From positions 1 to 56,783 of the forward strand of contig CALWNE010000013.1 of NCBI GenBank assembly GCA_944382705.1: a stretch of DNA of 56,783 nucleotides. Reading direction: 5' to 3'. Position 1 is the stretch's first letter; every line of letters begins with the position of its first letter. Below are positions 1 to 6,299 of this stretch, one piece after another. Both the position numbers and the translations under genes were made by a program. Source of the DNA: an uncultured Allofournierella sp. Lineage in GTDB: Bacteria; Bacillota; Clostridia; Oscillospirales; Ruminococcaceae. A model generated the notes under the pieces. It was not told where the DNA came from and made no database searches. It saw only the letters and a list, made by a program, of their open reading frames with translations.

Positions 1-62
1 CACAAAGTGTAAGTGCGGTGACGCATTCAGCTAGTGTGTACTAATAGGTCGAGGGCTTGACC
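1..62 (+). rRNA. 23S ribosomal RNA, 3' end only
   Basis: The first ~62 bases match the conserved 3' end of bacterial 23S rRNA (the GTACTAATAGGTCGAGG segment followed by GCTTGACC). The rest of the gene lies left of the window. The 3' boundary is approximate. A ~124 nt spacer without a tRNA separates it from the 5S gene, so this is the distal end of an rRNA operon read on the plus strand. Confidence 0.93.
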
Positions 63-186
63 ACAAGTCTTGATGGTACTCCTAATATGCTAGCAGTTAT
101 TGTTCAGTTTTGAGGGTGCATCCCTTATAAAAGAGAATATATGAAGGCTGAAAACAGCGAAAGCAAGAAAGCTTTCATGTAGTACG

Positions 187-302
187 GCCGGTGCCGATGA
201 CGCAGAGGTCCCACCTGTTCCCATTCCGAACACAGTAGTTAAGCTCTGTTGTGCCGAAGATACTTGGTTGGAAACGACCTGGGAAAATAGGTAGGTGCCG
301 GC
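187..302 (+). rRNA. rrf: 5S ribosomal RNA
   Basis: A 116-nt 5S rRNA. Helix I is visible: GCCGGTGCC at 187-195 pairs over 9 bp with GGTGCCGGC at 294-302 (two G-U pairs). The internal CCATTCCGAACACAG segment is the universal loop B/C signature. It follows the 23S gene in the usual 16S-23S-5S order and is followed by a terminator. Confidence 0.96.
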
Positions 303-320
303 TTTTCTCTTTTTTATGAT

Positions 321-355
321 AAAACCCCTTTTCCATTTTTGGAAAAGGGGTTTTT
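321..355 (+). terminator. rRNA operon terminator
   Basis: A 14-bp perfect stem (AAAACCCCTTTTCC with GGAAAAGGGGTTTT) around a 6-nt loop, ending in T5. It sits 19 bp after 5S and closes the rRNA operon. Confidence 0.9.
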
Positions 356-617
356 CTATGTCTCAATTCCATCAGCTGATTGTAGAGTGGTTTATCAAAC
401 CTCTGTGAAAACATCTAGGGCCAAAAAACTCTTTTAAACCATGATAGAGGATTTAAAAAGAGAATTAAAAATAAGAGCGTTACAGAAGACTCGCTTCAAC
501 AAAATTATCGTTTAAGCCTTACAAAAAGGTGCATACCAAGATGCCGTGGAAACCAGACCAGAATCCAAATCTGAAAGAAAAAAGGAAGAAGCAAAGGGAT
601 AGGCATTAGGAACAAAG
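356..617. other. AT-rich non-coding stretch after the rRNA operon
   Basis: I see no supportable gene here. A 22-codon plus-strand ORF at 541-609 (start MPWKPDQ) extends upstream without a stop to about 475 and has a lysine/arginine-rich end. It lacks a ribosome binding site and could be a gene remnant or chance. Confidence 0.5.
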
Positions 618-656
618 AAAAACGGTACATTTCTGAATTGAAGATGTACCGTTTTT
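618..656. terminator. Bidirectional terminator
   Basis: AAAACGGTACAT pairs with ATGTACCGTTTT around a 13-nt loop, with A- and T-runs on both flanks. It most likely ends the minus-strand gene that stops at 683. Confidence 0.8.
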
Positions 657-682
657 AAAGATAAAATTATGCAGAAACCAAC

Positions 683-1012
683 TCATTCGTCCTTAGGTAA
701 TTCCAGGCCGAGCAGTTCTGCGATTTCTGCCGGTTTTAAGCCGTTTTTCTGGGCCAAACGAAGCAGCTCCTTCATCTGCTGTGCTTTGGTCTTGCGGGGT
801 TTTCGCTTTTTGGGATTCAGCAAATTTTTTTTGCGCTCGTTCAGTTTTGCAATTTTTGTTTCTACTGTTTCGATTTTTTTATCAAACGCGGCCGCGCTGG
901 CGGCTTTCTTTTCCTCAATAACCTTGATGGATTCTCGCAAGGCAGCAATGTCTTCATCAATTGCACAAATCATTTGTTCTGTTGTACGGCGTACTCGTTT
1001 TTCCTCTGCCAT
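683..1012 (-). CDS. Small coiled-coil protein of unknown function
   Basis: 109 aa. I do not recognise the family. The start at 1012 (MAEEKRV) is chosen because AAGGAGA lies 7-8 nt upstream; a longer frame to 1156 would run through the promoter. Residues ~15-70 are charged and heptad-like (repeated E/K/I/L), predicting a coiled coil. A basic stretch (PKKRKPRKTKAQQ) follows, and a small helical tail (LKPAEIAELLGLELP) resembles the end of a helix-turn-helix or DUF4315-like protein. The basic tail could bind nucleic acid (inference). Transcription probably starts from TTGTTC-17-TATCAT at 1050-1078, below the inverted repeat at 1100-1136. Single-gene unit closed by the terminator at 618-656. Confidence 0.75.
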   Translation of the reverse strand: MAEEKRVRRTTEQMICAIDEDIAALRESIKVIEEKKAASAAAFDKKIETVETKIAKLNERKKNLLNPKKRKPRKTKAQQMKELLRLAQKNGLKPAEIAELLGLELPKDE

Positions 1013-1049
1013 AATAGGTTCTCCTTTTGCTTTTGCAGAATTTATCACC

Positions 1050-1078
1050 ATGATATCACGAAGAATAAAGCAGAACAA
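1050..1078 (-). promoter_or_regulatory. Promoter of the coiled-coil gene
   Basis: On the minus strand, -35 TTGTTC (1073-1078), 17-bp spacer, -10 TATCAT (1050-1055). The start codon is 38 bp downstream of the -10. Confidence 0.65.
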
Positions 1079-1099
1079 GGTGGTTTTTGCGGGCGAATT

Positions 1100-1136
1100 G
1101 ATTTTCCACACAAAAAGAACAACATTGTGGAAAATC
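1100..1136. promoter_or_regulatory. Inverted repeat TTTTCCACA-N15-TGTGGAAAA, copy A
   Basis: Perfect 11-bp arms GATTTTCCACA / TGTGGAAAATC separated by 15 nt. The arm edge is 21 bp upstream of the -35 box of the minus-strand gene. The same core with the same 15-nt spacing recurs at 50061-50097. Each 9-mer also fits the DnaA-box consensus TTWTNCACA. Function unknown. Confidence 0.7.
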
Positions 1137-1206
1137 GATTTTGCAACAAAGGCCAATCAAACCAAGAGAGATTAGGCAATATGGAAATTATAAAATAGAT
1201 ATAAAA

Positions 1207-1240
1207 ACCGCCCGTCCTCTTTTTTGAGGAAGGGCGGTTT
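1207..1240. terminator. Bidirectional terminator
   Basis: AACCGCCCGTCCTC pairs with GAGGAAGGGCGGTT (one G-T pair) around T6. It lies 48 bp after the stop of the DUF1846 gene on the minus strand. Confidence 0.85.
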
Positions 1241-1287
1241 GCTTGTTATAGGCTATATTGTGAAAGGCAGTTTATTGCTGAGCAAAA

Positions 1288-2769
1288 TTAGAAAAACAGG
1301 TCCTTACCAGGGTACTGAGGCTCGGAAGTAATTCGCAGGCCCAGTTTGCGCAGGGTACCTTCGTCACCAGAATGGAGCATCTGGGTGGAGTGCAAATCAC
1401 AATCCCGCAGCAGGGCCAATGCGGCCATAGCCTTTGCTGCCACTGGTTCGGTGGCGGCGCTTACAGCCAGACCAGCCAGAACATCGTCTACCTTCAGAAC
1501 ACTGGAACGGCTGCCCAGATAATCAATTTTCAGCCGCAGAATAGGCTCCAGTACTTCGGGACGAATCAGCATAATGGAATCCTGAATGCCGGCCAAAGTC
1601 TTTAGGCTGTTCAGCACAGTGGCACTGCAAGCGCTCATTAAATCGCTTGCTTTGCCTGTTACAATGCGGCCATCCGGCAACTCAATAGCGGCGGCAGGGT
1701 ATCCAGTTTGCCGCTGCTTGGCCAGGGCAGGAGCCACAACGGCACGGCTTTCGGCGTTTACATCCAGCTGCTGCATAATGTTTTCAATCTTATGCAAGCT
1801 GGCTTCGTTGGCCTTGCCCTGCTTTACTTCACAGGCAGCCTTGTAATAGCGGCGGAAGATTTCCTCGGTAGCTGCTTTGCGCACGACCTCGTCATCAAAA
1901 ATGGCATAACCGGCCATGTTTACGCCCATATCGGTGGGGCTGCGGTAAAAGTCTTTATTGCCGGTGATACGAGCCAGAATGTTTTGCACAATGGGAAAGG
2001 CTTCCACATCCCGGTTGTAGTTGATGGTGGTTTTGCCGTAGGCCTCCAGGTGGAACGGATCGATCATGTTCACATCGTTTAAATCGGCAGTGGCAGCCTC
2101 ATAGGCCAGGTTTACAGGGTGCTTAAGGGGCAGGTTCCAAACAGGGAAGGTTTCAAACTTGGCATAGCCAGCCATGATGCCCCGCTTGTGCTCGTGGTAA
2201 ACCTGGCTCAAGCAGGTGGCCAGCTTTCCGCTGCCGGGACCGGGAGCGGTTACGACCACCAGGGGTTTGGTGGTTTCTACATAGGGGTTGGAGCCGTAGC
2301 CCTCGTCGCTGCAGATGTAATCCACGGCCAGGGGATACCCCTCAATGGGCTTGTGGATGTAGTTTTTAACGCCCCGCAGAGTGAGTTTTTTCGCAAAGGC
2401 GTCGGCAGCACGCTGGCCGGTATACTGGGTAATTACAACGCTGTTAACCTGAATGTCCATGGCGGTAATGTCGTCAATCAGACGCAGAACCTCCATGTCG
2501 TAGCTGATACCCAGATCAGCACGCATTTTGGTTTTTTCGATGTCGCCAGCGCTGATGCAAAAGATGATTTCAGCCTTATCCCGCAGCTCATGCAGCAGCC
2601 GGATTTTACCGTTCACATCGAATCCGGGCAGTACACGGGCAGCGTGATAGTCGTCAAACAGTTTGCCGCCGAATTCCAGGTACAGTTTGCCCTTAAATTG
2701 ATCGATACGGGCAAGAATGTTTTCGGTCTGCTTTTGGATATAAAGGTTGTTGTCAAATCCGAACTGCAT
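1288..2769 (-). CDS. DUF1846 family protein
   Basis: 493 aa, the normal length of the DUF1846 family. Recognised from the N-terminal FGFDNNLYIQKQTENI, the YLEFGGKLFDDYHAARVLPGF block, the P-loop-like TAPGPGSGKLATCLSQVYHE near residue 190-210, and the MGVNMAGYAI segment. Members are widespread in Firmicutes; the fold has a nucleotide-binding-like N-terminal half, and the biochemical role is not settled. The start at 2769 is preferred over 2811 because GGGAGGGAT sits 6-7 nt before it. It is transcribed alone from TTGCAA-18-TATTAT (2854-2883, minus strand) to the terminator at 1207-1240. Confidence 0.93.
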   Translation of the reverse strand: MQFGFDNNLYIQKQTENILARIDQFKGKLYLEFGGKLFDDYHAARVLPGFDVNGKIRLLHELRDKAEIIFCISAGDIEKTKMRADLGISYDMEVLRLIDDITAMDIQVNSVVITQYTGQRAADAFAKKLTLRGVKNYIHKPIEGYPLAVDYICSDEGYGSNPYVETTKPLVVVTAPGPGSGKLATCLSQVYHEHKRGIMAGYAKFETFPVWNLPLKHPVNLAYEAATADLNDVNMIDPFHLEAYGKTTINYNRDVEAFPIVQNILARITGNKDFYRSPTDMGVNMAGYAIFDDEVVRKAATEEIFRRYYKAACEVKQGKANEASLHKIENIMQQLDVNAESRAVVAPALAKQRQTGYPAAAIELPDGRIVTGKASDLMSACSATVLNSLKTLAGIQDSIMLIRPEVLEPILRLKIDYLGSRSSVLKVDDVLAGLAVSAATEPVAAKAMAALALLRDCDLHSTQMLHSGDEGTLRKLGLRITSEPQYPGKDLFF

Positions 2770-2853
2770 ACAGATCCCTCCCAGGTGATAAAATGGCCCG
2801 GAGCCCTCCAAAAAAGAGGGCTCCGAAAGCGGTGGTTTGCTTTTAACTTAAAA

Positions 2854-2883
2854 ATAATACCATAGCTTTATGAGGGATTGCAA
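2854..2883 (-). promoter_or_regulatory. Promoter of the DUF1846 gene
   Basis: Minus strand: -35 TTGCAA (2878-2883), 18-bp spacer, -10 TATTAT (2854-2859). Confidence 0.6.
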
Positions 2884-2938
2884 CTAAAAAGCCAGAATCT
2901 GTACATAAAAAATACTGGAAGAAAATCAGAAAAAATGG

Positions 2939-2967
2939 TTGATTTTTTAAAAGACCAGTGTTATAAT
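2939..2967 (+). promoter_or_regulatory. Promoter of tRNA-Val
   Basis: -35 TTGATT (2939-2944), 17-bp spacer, consensus -10 TATAAT (2962-2967), 13 bp before the tRNA. Confidence 0.8.
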
Positions 2968-2979
2968 AAATTTTGTTAT

Positions 2980-3056
2980 GGAGGATTAGCTCAGCTGGTT
3001 AGAGTGCCTGCATCACACGCAGGAAGTCTGGGGTTCGAGTCCCTAATTCTCCACCA
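2980..3056 (+). tRNA. tRNA-Val (CAC)
   Basis: 77 nt including an encoded CCA. The acceptor stem GGAGGAT/ATTCTCC closes with one G-U pair. Anticodon stem CCTGC/GCAGG carries loop ATCACAC, so the anticodon is CAC, reading GUG. The T-loop is TTCGAGT. Confidence 0.96.
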
Positions 3057-3060
3057 AAAA

Positions 3061-3098
3061 GAACTCCGAACCTTGTACAAGGTTCGGAGTTCTTTTTT
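3061..3098 (+). terminator. tRNA-Val terminator
   Basis: GAACTCCGAACCTT / AAGGTTCGGAGTTC with a 4-nt loop, followed by T6, immediately after the CCA end. Confidence 0.92.
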
Positions 3099-3204
3099 GC
3101 AAGCCGGGAAGAAAAGTCAATTGGGGTGAATCATAGTCCGCTGGTGGAAGCAGACGGGCCAAAACAAGGGCGGCTAGGGGATAAATGCCACCGCAAGGGA
3201 ACCA

Positions 3205-3233
3205 TTGACGGAGGTCTGCCTTTTTGGTATAAT
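3205..3233 (+). promoter_or_regulatory. Promoter of tRNA-Ser
   Basis: -35 TTGACG (3205-3210), 17-bp spacer, -10 TATAAT (3228-3233). It would give a ~50-nt leader before the tRNA. Confidence 0.8.
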
Positions 3234-3290
3234 AAAAAACGATTCAGGTGATTTTGGGTTGTGAAACCTGGAAAGAAACCAATCAATCAT

Positions 3291-3381
3291 GGAGATGTAC
3301 CCAAGCGGTTGAAGGGTCCGCACTCGAAATGCGGTAGGCGTGTAACAGCGCGCGAGAGTTCGAATCTCTCCATCTCCGCCA
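3291..3381 (+). tRNA. tRNA-Ser (CGA)
   Basis: 91 nt with encoded CCA and a long variable arm (GCGTGTAACAGCGCGC), typical of class II serine tRNA. Anticodon stem CCGCA/TGCGG carries loop CTCGAAA, anticodon CGA, reading UCG. Acceptor stem GGAGATG/CATCTCC is perfect. Confidence 0.96.
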
Positions 3382-3384
3382 AAC

Positions 3385-3430
3385 AAAAACAGCACGGTGA
3401 TTGCTTGCAATCACCGTGCTGTTTTTGTTT
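3385..3430 (+). terminator. tRNA-Ser terminator
   Basis: AACAGCACGGTGATTG pairs perfectly with CAATCACCGTGCTGTT around CTTG, followed by T-rich sequence. Confidence 0.92.
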
Positions 3431-3527
3431 AGATATGCAATGACAGGAAGCAGCCATATAGCCATAAGCGCACGATGGGGACTATTGACGCAAAGAATGG
3501 GGGTGAAGCCTGGCTGATATGGGATAC

Positions 3528-4553
3528 TTAGCCAATGGGCAGGAGTTCGTACACATATTCCTCGATGGAGACAACGGACCCCTGGTTCAGGTTGGTGCAG
3601 CGAAGCACATTGCCCTGGTCATCCAACTGGTATTGGTGCTCCTCCTGCACGGCAGAACCAGCACGCTTGCCGGTAAGCTGGGTAAGATGACCATAGTCAT
3701 CGTAAGCATACGAGAGGATAATTGCGCCGCGGGCTATGGTGGTATCCTTTTCAAACACAGGCTGCTGGTCCACTATGCGCAGATGGCGAATTTTTGTGCC
3801 AGAAGTATCCGCCCGTGTAATGGTTTCCAGGTACAGTTCCGGCTCGGGAACGCCTGGCTTGCGCACGCACTGCTGTGTCAAGTTTCCTTGAGCATCCCGC
3901 ACCAGTTCCTCCACCGGCAAAGTAAAGCTGGAATCTTGGCTATAGGTGTAGGTGGTGGTACTGGTTAAGGTGTCATTTTCGGTGGTGTCCATCCGTGTGA
4001 CCCGGCCCTGGGAATCGTAGGTATATGCATAGGTTACGGTGCGGATGACTTCTCCGTTGGAAGTACTGATTTCCTCAATGGGATTGCCGTGGTCATCCAT
4101 GCGAATCTGCTGAACGGCCGTGTCGCTGTTTCGGCTGCTGAAGGTAATCGTTTGCTGTGTCAGGATATCGTCCGCACTCCACTGCTGTTCCACCACACGG
4201 GAGGAATCGGGCCCAAAGGTGGTTTCTTCGGAACGCACAAGCCGGCCCTTGGCATCGTATTCAAATTGACTGGTTTGCAAAACACTGCCTTGCGGGTCGG
4301 TTTGGGTGCGGCTGGTCATCCGCTTTGCCTGCTGACTGGGGGCAGCGCTTACCTCAGGCGAACTGCTGGAGGAAGCAGGCTGGCTTTCAGTCTGGCTTTC
4401 GGCCTGGCTTTCGGGCTGACTGGAAGACTGGCTGGCGGCAGAAGATGCCGCAATGCTGGAGGAGGACACCCCGGACGAACTGGAAACAGGGGTGCAGGCG
4501 GTAAGGCAGAGAGCGGCCAGCACAGCGGCCAGCCCAAGGTAGCGAGCGTTCAT
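3528..4553 (-). CDS. Putative lipoprotein with Ser-rich linker and YD-type repeats
   Basis: 341 aa. The start at 4553 has AAGGAG about 10 nt upstream. Residues 1-20 form a lipoprotein signal (hydrophobic core ending in LTAC, lipidated Cys20), so the protein should be anchored outside the membrane. Residues ~24-75 are a low-complexity Ser/Gln/Glu/Pro linker. The remainder holds several degenerate YD/RHS-like units (FEYDAKGRLVRSEET, YTYDSQGRVTRMDTT, YAYDDYGHLTQLTG, YQLDDQGNVLRCTN). YD repeats in other proteins form beta-strand shells or bind carbohydrate; here the role is unknown. No toxin domain is attached. Monocistronic. Confidence 0.85.
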   Translation of the reverse strand: MNARYLGLAAVLAALCLTACTPVSSSSGVSSSSIAASSAASQSSSQPESQAESQTESQPASSSSSPEVSAAPSQQAKRMTSRTQTDPQGSVLQTSQFEYDAKGRLVRSEETTFGPDSSRVVEQQWSADDILTQQTITFSSRNSDTAVQQIRMDDHGNPIEEISTSNGEVIRTVTYAYTYDSQGRVTRMDTTENDTLTSTTTYTYSQDSSFTLPVEELVRDAQGNLTQQCVRKPGVPEPELYLETITRADTSGTKIRHLRIVDQQPVFEKDTTIARGAIILSYAYDDYGHLTQLTGKRAGSAVQEEHQYQLDDQGNVLRCTNLNQGSVVSIEEYVYELLPIG

Positions 4554-4643
4554 AAATACAGCACTCCTTACTGAAAAACAAAATTCAAACAAGATAGTCT
4601 CCTTTGAGCAAGGCAAGAACACCGCAAAGGATGTGGTACTATT

Positions 4644-4671
4644 ATTATACTATAAAGCCAACAGAACGCAA
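4644..4671 (-). promoter_or_regulatory. Promoter of the YD-repeat lipoprotein gene
   Basis: Minus strand: -35 TTGCGT (4666-4671), 16-bp spacer, -10 TATAAT (4644-4649). Confidence 0.5.
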
Positions 4672-4673
4672 AG

Positions 4674-4732
4674 ACAAACAGCAAGCCGCTCCACCAAGGT
4701 TATTCTGGCGGGGCGGCTTGCTGTTTGTTTGT
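4674..4732 (-). terminator. Terminator of the glucuronidase operon
   Basis: Long imperfect hairpin (AACAGCAAGCCGC with GCGGCTTGCTGTT) between the GH79 gene stop (4761) and the next minus-strand promoter. Confidence 0.75.
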
Positions 4733-4760
4733 GAATAGGTTTTTTAAAGGATAGGCTGTG

Positions 4761-6278
4761 TTATTCCTCGGTCAGCAGGAAAGTGCAGCTAAGTGCAGGC
4801 AGTTCCAGCGTGCCGCTGGCAGCAACAGGATTCATGGAGGGCAGCTGGAAGTTTTCCCCCAATACCAAGGGCGTGCCGTTGCACTGCATAACGGCGCAGC
4901 GAGAACTTTCGGCAGTGAGCTGGTAAACCTGAACAGTGCCGGGCAGCTCCACCTGAGTGGGCTCGGTCATGGAGTTGTTAATCACCAGATAGGCCTTGCC
5001 GGCTTTTCCGTCCCGGCGGGAGTGAGCATACACATGAGCACCCTCACGAATGGGTTCGCCGGCATCATATACGGTGGTACCCATCAGGCGGTTCCACAGT
5101 ACAACGGCAAAGAAATTTGGCCGAGGGTCAAAGCATTCCGGCTTCAGGTAGCCGTAATCGCTGGAGGCCAGGGTGTTGTGAAAGATAATGCCATCCGTAA
5201 TGGTGGCAAAGCTGCCCAGCTCGTTCAGGGTGCGCAGCACATCCAGATAGGTGGAAGCCCAGGTGTTTCCGCCGCCGCCTGCATCGCCGGATTCGGTAAC
5301 CCACATCTGGGCACCGGGAACATACTTGTCCCGCAGGGGAACATTGGCCCGTGCCATGGCAGGAGCAACTGCCAGATACGCTTCGGTATGGGCTTTTTCC
5401 GCAGGCCAATGAGAATTGGGCATCAAAGAGGCCAGACGCTCGGAAATGCCGTTGTAGTAGTGGTAGCTGTATACCTCCATGGGTTCGGTGGAGCCATGGA
5501 GTAGATCCTCGGTATCAACCGACACCAGCCCATCCGCAATGCCGCCGCCCAAGGCATCCTCGTCCTCTGTCATGGAACCAGCAATGGTGGAGCAGGGGCC
5601 CACAGCCATACATTCAGGGTAGTGCTGATGCAGCCAGGCGTTGAACAGATCCTGGTCCCGTACAAAATCCTGGGCAGTATAGCCTTCGGGGGCGCCGCTC
5701 ACCGAAAGGATGTTTGGCTCGTTCATAAATTCAGCAGCCAGGATGGGAACGCCGTATTCTTTGCTTAATGCAAAAATCTGCTCGGCCTGGCTGGGGTTCC
5801 AGGGTTCGTGGGCGCTGTGCAGTCCCTCGCAGTTGGCTACGGAAATCATCAGCTTTGCGCCAATGTCCCGGCAAAAATCCAATACGCCCAGCCACTGTTC
5901 CTTGGTGAGCACGCTCTGGTAGCCAGCAGGGGCTTTGCCGCCGGTGCTTCCGTCAAAATCATAGTAGGTTTTGGTGGACCAGGTGCCCGATACACGAACC
6001 CAGGCGGGGCCAATGTCCTTGGCCAGCTTGCGCAGCTTGGGGCTGGTCAGGTCGATGGGAGGATAGTACTGCATCAGAGAAGTCATTGCAGTGTGGTTGG
6101 TAAGGCTGCCGGTGGGCCCATTGAACGCCTCGGTGCCGGCAATCTGGCCGGGTGTGTATGCCTTCCAAAAGGTGCCTCCGGTTACCTCGGTCATCTCCAC
6201 ATTGTAAGAAACCAGCCGCTCGTCCACGGTGCGCAGAGTGGGCAAGCTGCCAGATTTCAGTTTTACGAATTGTGCCAT
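4761..6278 (-). CDS. GH79-like glycoside hydrolase (heparanase/beta-glucuronidase type)
   Basis: 505 aa. Several blocks align with the heparanase family GH79: AWVRVSGTWSTKTYYDF near 90-110, EFMNEPN with putative acid/base Glu187, WVTESGDAGGGGNTWAS with putative nucleophile Glu329, and the later FDPRPNFFAVVLWNRLMGT that matches the family's 'D-P-x-x-x-x-W-x-x-x-L-x-K-x-L-x-G' region. GH79 enzymes are retaining beta-glucuronidases or related hydrolases acting on uronic-acid glycans or glucuronides. There is no signal peptide, so it acts on imported substrate. AGGAGG precedes the start by 6 nt. It is the last gene of the operon uidA-GH3-GH79, 21 bp after the GH3 stop. Substrate is inferred from context. 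Confidence 0.82.
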   Translation of the reverse strand: MAQFVKLKSGSLPTLRTVDERLVSYNVEMTEVTGGTFWKAYTPGQIAGTEAFNGPTGSLTNHTAMTSLMQYYPPIDLTSPKLRKLAKDIGPAWVRVSGTWSTKTYYDFDGSTGGKAPAGYQSVLTKEQWLGVLDFCRDIGAKLMISVANCEGLHSAHEPWNPSQAEQIFALSKEYGVPILAAEFMNEPNILSVSGAPEGYTAQDFVRDQDLFNAWLHQHYPECMAVGPCSTIAGSMTEDEDALGGGIADGLVSVDTEDLLHGSTEPMEVYSYHYYNGISERLASLMPNSHWPAEKAHTEAYLAVAPAMARANVPLRDKYVPGAQMWVTESGDAGGGGNTWASTYLDVLRTLNELGSFATITDGIIFHNTLASSDYGYLKPECFDPRPNFFAVVLWNRLMGTTVYDAGEPIREGAHVYAHSRRDGKAGKAYLVINNSMTEPTQVELPGTVQVYQLTAESSRCAVMQCNGTPLVLGENFQLPSMNPVAASGTLELPALSCTFLLTEE

Positions 6279-6299
6279 AAGTACCTCCTAATAATTTAA

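Noticed and set aside
1100..1136. Replication origin suggested by DnaA-box-like 9-mers
   Set aside because: Only two boxes in a palindrome, no dnaA/dnaN, no AT-rich unwinding repeats. A control element fits better.
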